Assembly: GCF_017299535.1 (NCBI RefSeq)
Contig: NZ_CP071238.1
Location: 1-64,000 of the forward strand
Reading direction: 5' to 3'
DNA length: 64,000 bases
Source: Serratia marcescens subsp. marcescens ATCC 13880
Lineage (GTDB): Bacteria; Pseudomonadota; Gammaproteobacteria; Enterobacterales; Enterobacteriaceae
Shown here: piece after piece, positions 39,336-49,353 of the stretch
Layout: each line of letters opens with the position of its first letter
How positions within the stretch are numbered: position 1 is the stretch's first letter
Program-made: the position numbers and the translations under genes
Notes under the pieces: generated by a model
The model's input: the letters and a program-made list of their open reading frames with translations, nothing else
Told to the model about the DNA's origin: nothing
The model's database searches: none

Positions 39336-40115
39336 TCAGACCTTGGTGGTGTAATACGCCTTGGTCTGATAGGGCACGGTGACCGTGTCCTGGCCCCGTA
39401 GCTCCTCTTCTTCCGCCACCAGTTGGCGCAACCGATCGATAACCTGCTCCTGTTGCGGCTGCGGCAGCGCGGCGATAAAGCTGGTTGAACGCACGCGGTT
39501 GTAGATCACGTCCTCCACCGCACCCCGATGGCCCAGCATAAACACCTGCTCCTGCAGCGGTTCAAAGCCTTTGAACGGGAAGAACTTGCGCCATTCGCCG
39601 GTATAGAAACGCGGCGCATCGCCTTCGTGGCTATCGACGATCTGATTCAGTTTGCGCACCCAGCCGACCCGCGCATCGCGCATGTTCCACACCAGACCGA
39701 GTTTGCCGCCGGGCTTGAGAATGCGCTGGATTTCCGCCAGCGCCTGCGGCGTGGCGAACCAATGGAAGGACTGGGCACAGACCACGGCATCGACCGACTC
39801 GTCCGGCAACGGGATCGCGTCGGCGGTGCCCGCCTGCGTTTTCACCTGCGGCAGCGCCGCCGACAGTTTTTCCAGCATTTGCGGCACCGGTTCGACGGCG
39901 ATCACCTGCGCGCCGGTTTCCAGCAGGCGCGGGGTGAACTTGCCGGTGCCGGCGCCGAGATCGATGACCGTCATGCCGGCGTGCAGGCCGATGACGTCAC
40001 GCAGCCAGACGGCGATTTCCGGCGGGTAATCCGGCCGGCCTTTCACATAGCGATCGGCATTGGCCTGATAGCCTTCGGCGGCGGCGTGATGAATCGAATG
40101 GGTCGGGGTGGTCAT
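39336..40115 (-). CDS. Class I SAM-dependent methyltransferase
   Basis: The 259-residue protein has methyltransferase motif I VIDLGAGTGKFTPRLL near residue 50, motif II AVEPVPQM, and the post-motif segment CAQSFHWFATPQALAEIQRILKPGG. This is the Methyltransf_11 pattern. It is likely a cytosolic small-molecule methyltransferase. It faces yibL tail to tail with 11 bases between. The substrate is unknown. Confidence 0.88.
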   Translation of the reverse strand: MTTPTHSIHHAAAEGYQANADRYVKGRPDYPPEIAVWLRDVIGLHAGMTVIDLGAGTGKFTPRLLETGAQVIAVEPVPQMLEKLSAALPQVKTQAGTADAIPLPDESVDAVVCAQSFHWFATPQALAEIQRILKPGGKLGLVWNMRDARVGWVRKLNQIVDSHEGDAPRFYTGEWRKFFPFKGFEPLQEQVFMLGHRGAVEDVIYNRVRSTSFIAALPQPQQEQVIDRLRQLVAEEEELRGQDTVTVPYQTKAYYTTKV

Positions 40116-40217
40116 ATACCTGGCTCCTGGCTGAAAAAACGTGCGGCTACAGTATAGGCGGAAGAAAATGTTTGACGCGGCACCCGGCGCACGTTTTTCA
40201 TCTTTCCGCCGCCGTTT

Positions 40218-40889
40218 TCAACGGCCGAGCAGGCGGCGGTTGAAATCTTCGAGGCGCCCTTCGGCAAGCCGTGTGAGCATGGTCTTGCTCCAGCTGGCGG
40301 AGAGGCCGGCCACCGCCAACAGACGGCGATACTGTTCCGCGTCGAACGGCATGTGCCAGGCGATGGCGATGGCTTCGGCGACCGACACGTCGCTGTTGCG
40401 CGCCGCCAGCGCCAGCGGACGATCGCCGCTGACCGCGCCCGGCGACACCACCCGATACAGCCAGCCGCAGCGGCCGCTTTGCTGCATCAGCACCGAAATG
40501 TCCTCGATGGCGAAGTGATAATTGAGCTTGAAGCACGGCGAGCGCGGCTGGGTGACCTGGATCAGCGCCTCGCCCCAGCGGAAGATGTCGCCCATAAACA
40601 CGTTGTGTTCGGTCAGCCCTTCGGTGGAGATATTCTCGCCGAAGGCCGGGGCGCAAAACTGCTCCGCCTGCGTCGGAAACTGCTCGCGCCAATGGGCGTA
40701 ATGCTCGCGCGGGTAGTGGCACAGCGCGCGATCCGGCCCGCCGTGATAGCTTTTCTCCGCCTGTTCGTCGCCTTCCAGCCCGAGCGGCGTGAGCCGGACA
40801 GCGCCATCCACCTGGCGTTTGGCGATGGCGCTGGGGCGCCCGCCCTCATAGGGTTGAATGCTGCCGATGTAAACGTCTGGGTGATGCAT
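40218..40889 (-). CDS. yiiM: MOSC-domain protein YiiM
   Basis: The 223-residue protein (224 in E. coli) has the MOSC fold found in molybdenum-cofactor sulfurases. It has GLEGDEQAEKSYHGGPDRALCHYP, GENISTEGL, and the conserved Cys in QPRSPCFKLNYHF. E. coli YiiM reduces 6-N-hydroxylaminopurine, a detoxification role. GGAGGCGCAC precedes the ATG at 40889. In E. coli yiiM lies near sodA, as here. Confidence 0.95.
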   Translation of the reverse strand: MHHPDVYIGSIQPYEGGRPSAIAKRQVDGAVRLTPLGLEGDEQAEKSYHGGPDRALCHYPREHYAHWREQFPTQAEQFCAPAFGENISTEGLTEHNVFMGDIFRWGEALIQVTQPRSPCFKLNYHFAIEDISVLMQQSGRCGWLYRVVSPGAVSGDRPLALAARNSDVSVAEAIAIAWHMPFDAEQYRRLLAVAGLSASWSKTMLTRLAEGRLEDFNRRLLGR

Positions 40890-41020
40890 GTGCGCCTCCG
40901 TGTCTCGCGTCGAGGGCTCAGCATAGCCTGAGTTGTTCTCGTACACTACCCGGCGTTTACCTGTACGGAAGGATGTGTTTTTCCTGTCTATATTTAGGCT
41001 TTTATCGTCGAGAAAAAACC

Positions 41021-41635
41021 ATGCGTTTCATTGTATTGAGGCATGCGGAGTCAGAATGGAACCGCTCGGGGATTATTCAGGGGCGAAGTGACAGTCCGCT
41101 GACAGAAGAGGGGCGACGTCAAATCGCTGGGCTTGGCGCTCGCTTGCAAATGTTATCGGTCACTTCGTTGATCAGTTCACCGACTGGTCGGGCTTTTACG
41201 ACAGCGGAGACGTTGGCTGAGCGATGTGGCTGCACTGTGCAAATGGATGAGCGTTTGCAGGAGCAAGATTTTGGCCGACTGGAAGGATTATCTTATGCGC
41301 AGGCCATGCGCGATTATCCTGAAGCGACGCAGTGCCTCTTTGCCGGTAAGGCAGAGGCGTCGGCGCCGGGAGGGGAGAATGCTTATGAGGTTGCCTGGCG
41401 CCTGATGGCTTGTCTGTCCGATCTGGCTGTCGATGGACAAAATCAAACGCTTGGTGTTGTTACGCACGGCCATGCTCTGCAGGCACTGATTTGGTGGCTT
41501 AAAGGGGCCGACCCGCAGGAGGACCTTCGCAGATACGGTCATCGCAATTGCGGCTATGCAATGCTTGATGTGACCGCCTCTGGTTTTAATTTGTTGAATT
41601 GGGGAGTCGCGACCCACCTGTTGCCAAAAAGATAG
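41021..41635 (+). CDS. Histidine phosphatase family protein (phosphoglycerate-mutase-like)
   Basis: The 204-residue protein has the catalytic RHG-type motif LRHAESEWN near residue 5, SSPTGRAFTTAE, the acid Glu in QEQDFGRLEG, and the second His in VVTHGHALQ. It resembles GpmB/CobC-type phosphatases. The coding sequence is visibly richer in A/T and in TTG, TTA and TCA-type codons than both neighbours, which hints at recent transfer. No Shine-Dalgarno better than GAGAAA was seen. Its substrate is unknown. Confidence 0.88.
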   Translation: MRFIVLRHAESEWNRSGIIQGRSDSPLTEEGRRQIAGLGARLQMLSVTSLISSPTGRAFTTAETLAERCGCTVQMDERLQEQDFGRLEGLSYAQAMRDYPEATQCLFAGKAEASAPGGENAYEVAWRLMACLSDLAVDGQNQTLGVVTHGHALQALIWWLKGADPQEDLRRYGHRNCGYAMLDVTASGFNLLNWGVATHLLPKR

Positions 41636-41659
41636 GGCGAGGAACGGATATTCCTCGCC
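41636..41659. terminator. Convergent hairpin between phosphatase and chemoreceptor genes
   Basis: GGCGAGGAA and TTCCTCGCC form a perfect nine-pair stem with a six-base loop directly after the phosphatase stop. It sits between convergent genes and may act in both directions, but it has no long T run. Confidence 0.6.
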
Positions 41660-41667
41660 TGAGGGCG

Positions 41668-43596
41668 TCAGAAGGTGGTCCAGTTATCTTCCGCTGCGGC
41701 GTTGGCGGCCGCGGGTTTGACGGCTGGCGCTTTCGGCGCGGCGGCTTTGGCGGCGAGGGGCTCGGTCTGTTCCGCCAAGCGGAACACCGAAACGCTCTGC
41801 AGCAGCATATCGGCCTGCTCTTCCAGCGAATCGGCGGCGGCGGCGGACTCTTCCACCAGCGCGGCGTTCTGCTGGGTGGTGTGGTCCATCTCGACGATCG
41901 CCTGGCCAATCTGGGCGATGCCGCGCGTCTGTTCATCGGAGGCGGCGGCGATCTCGGCCATGATGTCGCGCACGTGGGTGACCGAACGGACGATCTGTTC
42001 CATGGTATTGCCGGTGCTTTCCACCAACTCAGTGCCGGTTTTCACCCGGCTGACCGATTCGGCGATCAGCCCTTCTATTTCCTTGGCCGCCTGGGCGCTG
42101 CGGCTCGCCAGGCTGCGCACTTCACTGGCGACCACCGAGAAGCCGCGGCCCTGTTCGCCGGCGCGCGCCGCTTCCACCGCGGCGTTGAGCGCCAGGATGT
42201 TGGTCTGGAAGGCAATGCCGTTAATCAGGGTAGTAATTTCGGCGATACGCTGCGAACTGCTGGAGATATCGCGCATGGTGCTGACCACGTTTTCCACCAG
42301 CTTACCGCCCTGTTGTGCGGTCTGCGAGGCGTCGGTGGCCAGTTGGTTGGCGTGATGGGCGTTGTCGGCGTTTTGTTTCACCGTGGCGGTCAGCTGTTCC
42401 ATGCTGGCCGCGGTTTCCTCGACCGCCGCCGCCTGCTGTTCGGTGCGGGAGGAGAGATCGGTGTTGCCGGCGGCGATTTCCGCCGAGGCGGTGGAGACCT
42501 GGCTGACCCCCATCTGGATCTTCTCAATCATGGTGCGCAGGTTTTGGCTCATCGCCGCCACTGCGTTCAGCAGTTGCCCCAGCTCGTCGCGGCGGGTGCT
42601 GGTCTGCGCCTGGCGCAGGTCGCCGCCGGCGATGCGTTCCGCCATGGCCAGCGTGCTGTGCAGCGGACGGGTGATCTGCAGGGTGATGCGCCAGGCGATA
42701 AGCACCCCGGCGATGATGGCGATCAGGGTGGTGACGCCCATCTGCAGCTGTGCCAGATTGATGTTGTTGCGCGTCTGCACCAGTTCGTCCTGCATAAAGG
42801 CGTTCACCAGCGTGCCGATCGCTTGCGCGCGTTCGCCGAGCTGCCGGCTGATTTGCTGTTCGTGCTCATAGGCCGGCAGGTAGGCCGCGATGCGGTTTTT
42901 GTAATCGTCCAGCGCGGCCAGCAGCGGTTGCAGCTGCGGGCGCTGCGCGTCGCTGACCCGGCGGCTCAGGGCGTTGGCCGCGTCGCGCGCGTCGTCGATG
43001 GCCGCCATCAGCGGCGCTTCGGTTTCCTTGTTCAGGCTCAGCAGCAGACCGCGCGCGCCGTAGCGCACCTGGGTCAGCTTCTGGTTAAGCTGGATGAAGG
43101 CCAGCTGCAGATCGCCGTTGGTGAGCTGGCGCTCCACCTGGCTCAGGCTGGCCTGCACTTCCGACATGTTCCAGCTCTGGCGCACCGCGTCTTTTGCCGT
43201 GACCGCCTGCTCAAAGACTTTTTGCTGCTGTTGATATTCCCCGATCAGCGTCACCAGACGCTGCAGATCCTTGCGGCTTTGGGCGTCCCAGTCCAGCGCC
43301 TGCCCCTGGTCTATCAGCTTGACGGCGTTTTCAATATTGGCGCGGTTGTTCTGCAGATACTCCGGCTGGTAGGTCTGGCCGTACATGGCGCGGTTGTATT
43401 TGGCCTGGTTGATCTCCTCGTTCAGCCGGTTGCTGAAGTCGATGCGATCGGCGCGGGATTCGATGATATGCAGATATTGCGCCCCGGTGCCGGCGATGAC
43501 GACCGCCAACAGCAACAACAGCGCGAAGCCGAGACCGAGCTTTTTACCTACGGTGAGATGAGTGAACTTTCCTGCCAGTGCTTGCAATGCCGCCAT
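41668..43596 (-). CDS. Methyl-accepting chemotaxis protein
   Basis: The 642-residue receptor has one membrane helix near residues 17-38, a periplasmic helical sensor domain of about 240 residues, and a second helix near 285-305. A HAMP domain and a signalling domain with the hairpin tip around AAVEAARAGEQGRGF follow. The C-terminus ends NWTTF, the CheR/CheB-binding pentapeptide type (NWETF), so it is a high-abundance Tsr/Tar-like receptor. AAGGA fixes the ATG at 43596. The ligand is not apparent. Confidence 0.94.
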   Translation of the reverse strand: MAALQALAGKFTHLTVGKKLGLGFALLLLLAVVIAGTGAQYLHIIESRADRIDFSNRLNEEINQAKYNRAMYGQTYQPEYLQNNRANIENAVKLIDQGQALDWDAQSRKDLQRLVTLIGEYQQQQKVFEQAVTAKDAVRQSWNMSEVQASLSQVERQLTNGDLQLAFIQLNQKLTQVRYGARGLLLSLNKETEAPLMAAIDDARDAANALSRRVSDAQRPQLQPLLAALDDYKNRIAAYLPAYEHEQQISRQLGERAQAIGTLVNAFMQDELVQTRNNINLAQLQMGVTTLIAIIAGVLIAWRITLQITRPLHSTLAMAERIAGGDLRQAQTSTRRDELGQLLNAVAAMSQNLRTMIEKIQMGVSQVSTASAEIAAGNTDLSSRTEQQAAAVEETAASMEQLTATVKQNADNAHHANQLATDASQTAQQGGKLVENVVSTMRDISSSSQRIAEITTLINGIAFQTNILALNAAVEAARAGEQGRGFSVVASEVRSLASRSAQAAKEIEGLIAESVSRVKTGTELVESTGNTMEQIVRSVTHVRDIMAEIAAASDEQTRGIAQIGQAIVEMDHTTQQNAALVEESAAAADSLEEQADMLLQSVSVFRLAEQTEPLAAKAAAPKAPAVKPAAANAAAEDNWTTF

Positions 43597-43675
43597 AGCG
43601 TTTTTCCTTCTCCGGGCGAACGTCAATTGAACAAACCATCGGCAAGAAGTGGTCAAACTTTAGCGGATTTCAGGC

Positions 43676-43699
43676 AAAAAAATACCCGCCGGTGGCGGG
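43676..43699 (-). terminator. Terminator after sodA
   Basis: On the minus strand CCCGCC-ACC-GGCGGG is followed by TATTTTTTT, 22 bases after the sodA stop. Confidence 0.9.
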
Positions 43700-43721
43700 C
43701 ATCTTTATCAACGGGGGCGAA

Positions 43722-44342
43722 TTACTTCTTCGCGGCGAAGCGTGCGGCGGCTTCATCCCAGTTGACCACGTTCCAGAACGCCTTGATGTAGTCAGGGCGT
43801 TTGTTCTGATATTTCAGGTAGTAAGCGTGTTCCCACACGTCCAGGCCGATGATTGGGAAACCGGAAGCGCCGGCGACGGCTTCGCCCATCAGCGGGCTGT
43901 CCTGGTTGGCGGTAGACACTACGGCCAGCTTGCCGTCTTTCAGCACCAGCCAGGCCCAACCGGAACCGAAGCGGGTGGCTGCGGCTTTCTCGAACTCTTC
44001 CTGGAATTTCTCAACGCTGCCGAAATCGCGCTCGATGGCCGCTTTCAGATCGCCGCCCAGCGTGGTGCCGGTTTTCAGGTTTTTCCAGAAGAAGCTGTGG
44101 TTGGCGTGACCGCCGGCGTTGTTGCGCATGAAGGTGCGTTTGTCGGCAGGCACTTTGTCCAGATCCTGGATCAGCTCTTCAACGCTGTATTTGGCCAGCT
44201 CAGGGTAGGCTTCCAGCACGGTGTTGGCGTTGTTGACGTAGGTCTGGTGGTGTTTGGTGTGATGGATTTCCATCGTCTGCTTGTCAAAATGCGGTTCCAG
44301 TGCGTCGTAAGCGTACGGCAGGGATGGCAGTGAATAACTCAT
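43722..44342 (-). CDS. sodA: Superoxide dismutase [Mn]
   Basis: SodA dismutates superoxide in the cytosol. The 206-residue protein matches E. coli SodA in length and begins [20 protein letters not shown]. Manganese ligands are the His in MEIHHTKHH, the His in NHSFFW, and the Asp and His of [14 protein letters not shown] and SGWAWLV are typical of the Mn/cambialistic group. A Fur box lies about 80 bases upstream, so iron limitation should induce it. It is divergent from fdoG. Confidence 0.98.
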   Translation of the reverse strand: MSYSLPSLPYAYDALEPHFDKQTMEIHHTKHHQTYVNNANTVLEAYPELAKYSVEELIQDLDKVPADKRTFMRNNAGGHANHSFFWKNLKTGTTLGGDLKAAIERDFGSVEKFQEEFEKAAATRFGSGWAWLVLKDGKLAVVSTANQDSPLMGEAVAGASGFPIIGLDVWEHAYYLKYQNKRPDYIKAFWNVVNWDEAAARFAAKK

Positions 44343-44758
44343 AATCATCATCTCCAGTGGTGTATGGGCGGCGCAAAGGGCGAGCACCGCGTAAGCAGTC
44401 GGATCATTATAGTTAATTAAATGATATTGAAAATGATTATCAATGCCCTGTGAATTGTGTGGTTAATGAACAAATCGTTGCGTTAACATGTTGATAGAAG
44501 AGGGCGCAGGGTGGCCGGTTCAAACCGTCGCCCCGGCGCGTTGGTTACTCTCTATACTGTAGGGAGCGCCAACGTCGAAATGTATCGAAATGTGCCAATG
44601 CGTTCACTGAATGAGCACGAGTGTGTAACAACCACAAGCACGCTGTGGTAATATGGCCGGCGTTCGTAGCAAGCATAACAACAGTGACATTCGCGTTTGC
44701 CGCGCTAGCGGGCAGGCGCATTTGAACAATGTGACAATCGAGAGTAAAGGAGACCCCC
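44343..44758. other. sodA-fdoG divergent intergenic region
   Basis: The 416-base region holds the sodA Fur box. Toward fdoG there is a TAATAT-like -10 near 44649 and a GC-rich hairpin near 44700-44715. No gene is present; in E. coli the fdoG-divergent gene is fdhD, which is absent here. Confidence 0.6.
44423..44441. promoter_or_regulatory. Fur box upstream of sodA
   Basis: GATATTGAAAATGATTATC matches the 19-base Fur consensus GATAATGATAATCATTATC at 16 positions. It lies 81 bases upstream of the sodA ATG. Confidence 0.8.
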
Positions 44759-47700
44759 ATGCAGGTCAGCAGAAGGCAGTTCTTTAAGATCTGCGCTGGC
44801 GGTATGGCAGGAACGACGGTGGCCGCGCTGGGCTTTGCCCCCGAAGTGGCGTTGGCGGAAACCCGGCAGTACAAACTGCTGCGCGCCCGCGAGACCCGTA
44901 ATACCTGTACGTATTGTTCCGTCGGCTGTGGGCTGTTGATGTACAGCCTTGGTGATGGCGCCAAAAACGCCAAAGAAAGCATTTTCCATATCGAAGGGGA
45001 TCCGGATCACCCGGTAAACCGCGGCGCGCTTTGCCCGAAAGGCGCCGGCCTGGTTGACTTCATCCACAGCGAAAGCCGCCTCAAGTATCCGGAATACCGG
45101 GCGCCGGGGTCGGACAAATGGCAGCGCATCAGCTGGGACGACGCCTTTACCCGCATCGCCAAGCTGGTGAAAGAAGACCGTGACGCCAACTTCATCAAAA
45201 CCAACGATCAGGGCGTTACCGTCAACCGTTGGCTGACCACCGGCATGCTGTGCGCTTCGGCCGCCAGCAACGAAACCGGTTTTCTGTCGCAAAAATTTAG
45301 TCGCGCTCTCGGCATGCTTGCCGTAGACAACCAGGCGCGTGTCTGACACGGACCAACGGTAGCAAGTCTTGCTCCAACATTTGGTCGCGGTGCGATGACC
45401 AACCACTGGGTTGATATCAAGAACGCGAATTTGATTATCGTCATGGGCGGTAATGCGGCGGAAGCGCATCCGGTGGGGTTCCGCTGGGCGATGGAAGCCA
45501 AAATACACAACAATGCCAAGCTGATCGTGATCGATCCGCGCTTTACCCGAACCGCGTCGGTGGCGGACTTCTACACGCCGATCCGCTCCGGGACCGACAT
45601 AGCTTTCCTGTCGGGCGTGTTGCTGTATCTGATGACCAACAACAAGTTCAACCGCGAATACGTCGAGGCCTACACCAACGCCAGCCTGCTGGTGCGGGAA
45701 GACTTTGCCTTCGAAGACGGGTTGTTCAGCGGCTACGACGCGGAAACCCGCAAGTACGACAAAACCACCTGGAACTACCAGTTCGACGAGAACGGCTTCG
45801 CCAAGCGCGACGTCACGCTGCAGGATCCGCGCTGCGTGTGGAACTTGCTGAAACAGCACGTGAGCCGCTACACGCCTGACGTGGTGACCAACATCTGCGG
45901 CACGCCGAAGGACGATTTCCTCAAGGTGTGCGAATACATCGCCGAAACCTGCGTCGCGGATAAAACCGCTTCGTTCCTGTACGCCCTGGGCTGGACTCAG
46001 CACTCGGTCGGCGCGCAGAACATTCGCACCATGGCGATGATCCAGCTGCTGCTCGGCAACATGGGCATGGCGGGCGGCGGCGTCAACGCGCTGCGCGGCC
46101 ACTCCAACATCCAGGGGCTGACCGATCTCGGCCTGCTGTCGCAGAGCCTGCCGGGCTACTTGACGCTGCCGTCGGAGAAACAGACCGATCTCGACACCTA
46201 CCTGAAGGCCAACACGCCGAAGGCGCTGCTGCCGGGCCAGGTGAACTACTGGGGCAACTACCCGAAATTCTTCGTCAGCATGATGAAGACCTTCTACGGC
46301 GACAAGGCGCAGAAGGACAACAGCTGGGGCTTTGACTGGTTGCCGAAGTGGGACAAAGGCTACGACGTGCTGCAGTACTTCGAGATGATGGCGCAGGGCA
46401 AGGTCAACGGCTACTTCTGCCAGGGCTTTAACCCGGTGGCGTCGTTCCCGAACAAAAACAAGGTGGTGGCTTCGCTGTCCAAGCTGAAGTTCCTGGTGAC
46501 CATCGATCCGTTGAACACCGAGACTTCCAACTTCTGGCAGAACCACGGCGAGTTCAACGAGGTGGATCCTTCGCAGATCCAGACCGAAGTGTTCCGCCTG
46601 CCGTCCACCTGCTTCGCCGAAGAGAACGGCTCGATCGTCAACTCCGGCCGCTGGCTGCAGTGGCACTGGAAAGGCGCGGACGCCCCGGGCGAAGCGCTGA
46701 ACGACGGCGAGATCCTGGCGGGCATCTTCAGCCGCCTGCGCGAGATGTATGCGCGCGACGGCGGCGCGGTGCCTGAGCAGGTGCTGAACATGACCTGGGA
46801 CTACCTGACGCCGGACAACCCGGCGCCGGAAGAGGTGGCGCAGGAGAACAACGGCAAGGCGCTGGCGGATCTGCTGGATGCCGACGGCAAAGTGCTGGTG
46901 AAAAAAGGCGAGCTGCTCAGCTCGTTCGCGCAGTTGCGCGACGACGGCACCACCGCCAGCGGTTGCTGGATCTTCGCCGGCAGCTGGACGCCGGCCGGCA
47001 ACCAGATGGCGCGGCGCGACAACGCCGATCCGTCCGGCCTCGGCAATACGCTGGGCTGGGCCTGGGCATGGCCGCTCAACCGCCGCATTCTGTACAACCG
47101 CGCCTCGGCGGATCCGCAGGGCAAACCGTGGGATCCGAAACGCCAACTGCTGGAGTGGGACGGCGCCAAGTGGGTCGGGGCCGATATCCCGGACTACAGC
47201 ACCGCTGCGCCGGGCAGCGACGTCGGGCCGTTCATCATGCAGCCGGAAGGCATGGGCCGCCTGTTCGCCACCGACAAGATGGCGGAAGGGCCGTTCCCTG
47301 AACACTACGAGCCGTTCGAAACGCCGCTCGGCACCAACCCGCTGCACCCGAACGTGGTGTCCAACCCGGCGGCGCGCGTGTTCAAGGACGATCTGGCGGC
47401 GATGGGCAAATCCGACAAGTTCCCTTACGTCGGCACCACCTATCGTCTGACCGAGCACTTCCACTACTGGACCAAGCACGCGCGGCTGAACGCCATCGCC
47501 CAGCCGGAGCAGTTCGTGGAGATCGGCGAAAAGCTGGCGGAGAAGAAGGGCATCAAGCAGGGCGACACCGTGAAAGTCAGCTCCAACCGCGGCTACATCA
47601 AGGCCAAGGCGGTGGTGACCAAGCGTATTCGCACGCTGCAGGTGCACGGCCAGGAAGTCGACACCATCGGCATCCCGATCCACTGGGGTTACGAAGGGGT

Positions 47701-47806
47701 GGCGAAGAAAGGCTTTATCGCCAACACGCTGACGCCGTTCGTCGGCGACGCCAATACGCAAACGCCGGAGTTCAAGGCGTTCCTGGTCAACGTGGAAAAG
47801 GTGTAA
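44759..47806 (+). CDS. fdoG: Formate dehydrogenase-O alpha subunit (selenoprotein)
   Basis: FdoG oxidises formate at a molybdopterin-guanine-dinucleotide/selenocysteine site in the periplasm. Reading through the TGA at 45344-45346 as Sec196 gives 1015 residues in one frame, as in E. coli FdoG/FdnG. A Tat signal SRRQFFK leads the protein, and Cys residues in NTCTYCSVGC bind a [4Fe-4S] cluster. MTNHWVDIKNANLIIVMGGN follows the Sec site. AAAGGAG precedes the ATG. The TGA is not a frameshift or decay: both sides are intact and a SECIS hairpin follows. fdoH, fdoI and fdhE follow with short gaps or overlaps, and the FDH-O rather than FDH-N name rests on fdhE. Confidence 0.95.
45344..45387 (+). promoter_or_regulatory. 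Selenocysteine codon and bacterial SECIS element
   Basis: The TGA is followed by a hairpin whose apex reads GGTAGCAAGTCTTGCTCC, with the GCAA-GTCT-TGC upper stem and loop characteristic of the E. coli fdhF/fdnG SECIS. SelB, encoded downstream, binds this loop to insert selenocysteine. Confidence 0.9.
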
Positions 47807-47818
47807 CGGAGACGAATT

Positions 47819-48721
47819 ATGGCCATGCAATCTCAAGACATCATTCGTAAATCCGCCACCAATGGTTTCACGCCGGCGCCGCGCGCCCGTGACCACCAGG
47901 AAGAAGTGGCCAAACTGATCGATGTCACCACCTGTATCGGCTGCAAGGCCTGTCAGGTGGCCTGTTCCGAATGGAACGACATCCGCGACGAAGTGGGGCA
48001 CAACGTTGGGGTGTACGATAACCCCGCCGATCTGACCGCCAAGTCGTGGACGGTGATGCGCTTCTCCGAGGTGGAGGAAAACGGCAAGCTGGAATGGCTG
48101 ATCCGCAAGGACGGCTGCATGCACTGCGCCGATCCGGGCTGCCTGAAGGCCTGCCCGTCGGAAGGCGCGATCATTCAGTACGCCAACGGCATCGTCGACT
48201 TCCAGTCCGAGCACTGCATCGGCTGCGGCTACTGCATCGCCGGCTGCCCGTTCGACGTGCCGCGCATGAACAAGGACGACAACCGGGTGTACAAGTGCAC
48301 CCTGTGCGTCGACCGCGTGGACGTCGGCCAGGAACCGGCCTGCGTGAAAACCTGCCCGACCGGCGCCATTCACTTCGGCACCAAGGAAGCGATGAAGCAG
48401 GTGGCGGCGGATCGCGTCAGCGAGCTGAATACCCGCGGCTACCAGAACGCCGGTCTGTACGATCCGGCGGGGGTGGGCGGCACGCACGTGATGTACGTGT
48501 TGCACCACGCCGACAAACCGCAGCTGTACCACGGTTTGCCGGACAACCCGAGCATCAGCCCGGCGGTGACCTTCTGGAAGGGCGTGTGGAAACCCCTGGC
48601 GGCCATCGGTTTTGCCGCCACCTTCGCGGCCAGCGTGTTCCACTATGTCGGCGTCGGGCCTAACCGCGTCGAGGATGAGGACGAGCACGACGAGTCGCAC
48701 GACGAGGAGACGCGCAAATGA
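47819..48721 (+). CDS. fdoH: Formate dehydrogenase-O beta (iron-sulfur) subunit
   Basis: FdoH carries electrons from FdoG to the cytochrome subunit. The 300-residue protein has four [4Fe-4S] cysteine groups: [37 protein letters not shown], and CTLC with [10 protein letters not shown]. One membrane anchor helix lies near residues 255-280. The tail is very acidic, rich in Glu, Asp and His. Its TGA overlaps the fdoI ATG (ATGA), so translation is coupled. Confidence 0.97.
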   Translation: MAMQSQDIIRKSATNGFTPAPRARDHQEEVAKLIDVTTCIGCKACQVACSEWNDIRDEVGHNVGVYDNPADLTAKSWTVMRFSEVEENGKLEWLIRKDGCMHCADPGCLKACPSEGAIIQYANGIVDFQSEHCIGCGYCIAGCPFDVPRMNKDDNRVYKCTLCVDRVDVGQEPACVKTCPTGAIHFGTKEAMKQVAADRVSELNTRGYQNAGLYDPAGVGGTHVMYVLHHADKPQLYHGLPDNPSISPAVTFWKGVWKPLAAIGFAATFAASVFHYVGVGPNRVEDEDEHDESHDEETRK

Positions 48722-49353
48722 GAAAGGAAAAGCCCATTCAGCGTTACAGCGCGCCGGAGCGCATCAACCACTGGATCGTGGCGTTCTGTTTCGTGTTCGC
48801 CGCCATCAGCGGGCTGGGGTTCTTCTTCCCCTCCTTCAACTGGCTGATGAACATCTTCGGGACGCCGCAGCTGGCGCGCATCCTGCACCCGTTTGTCGGG
48901 GTGATCATGTTCGCCGCGTTCCTGCTGATGTTCCTGCGCTACTGGAAGCATAACCTGATCAACCGGGAAGATATCGTCTGGGCCAAGAACATCCACAAAA
49001 TCGCCATGAACGAGGAAGTGGGTGATACCGGGCGCTATAATTTCGGCCAGAAGTGCGTGTTCTGGGCGGCGATTATCAGCCTGGTGCTGCTGCTGGCCAG
49101 CGGCGTGGTGATCTGGCGGCCGTATTTTGCGCCGTCGTTCTCCATCCCGCTGATCCGCATCGCGCTGCTGGTGCATTCGCTGGCCGCGGTCGGCCTTATC
49201 ATCGTGATTATGGTGCACATTTACGCCGCATTGTGGGTAAAAGGCACCATTACCGCGATGGTGGAAGGCTGGGTGCCGGCGGCCTGGGCCAAGAAACATC
49301 ATCCGCGCTGGTACCGTGAGGTCCGCGAGAAACGACAGGAAGATAAACCCTGA
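48718..49353 (+). CDS. fdoI: Formate dehydrogenase-O gamma subunit, cytochrome b556
   Basis: FdoI is the membrane di-haem cytochrome b that passes electrons to quinone. The 211-residue product has four hydrophobic helices, with candidate haem His in INHW, LHPFVG, LVHSLA and [12 protein letters not shown]. The start overlaps fdoH by four bases, and the stop overlaps the fdhE ATG (TGATG). Length equals the E. coli subunit. Confidence 0.97.
   Translation: MRKEKPIQRYSAPERINHWIVAFCFVFAAISGLGFFFPSFNWLMNIFGTPQLARILHPFVGVIMFAAFLLMFLRYWKHNLINREDIVWAKNIHKIAMNEEVGDTGRYNFGQKCVFWAAIISLVLLLASGVVIWRPYFAPSFSIPLIRIALLVHSLAAVGLIIVIMVHIYAALWVKGTITAMVEGWVPAAWAKKHHPRWYREVREKRQEDKP

Noticed and set aside
41599..43791. 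730-codon frame on the plus strand
   Set aside because: It is antisense to the chemoreceptor gene, which has clear HAMP and signalling motifs and an NWTTF end.
44427..44442. FNR-like site TTGA...ATCAA before fdoG
   Set aside because: The half-sites are too far apart for FNR (TTGAT-N4-ATCAA), and the bases are better explained as a Fur box.
45344..45394. Frameshift or nonsense mutation in fdoG
   Set aside because: Both halves are in the same frame, the TGA aligns with Sec196 of E. coli, and a SECIS hairpin follows.
44705..48700. 1331-codon open frame on the minus strand
   Set aside because: It is antisense to fdoG and fdoH, whose proteins are clear. Its translation is rich in Arg, His and Val without any family motif, as expected from the shadow of a GC-rich gene.
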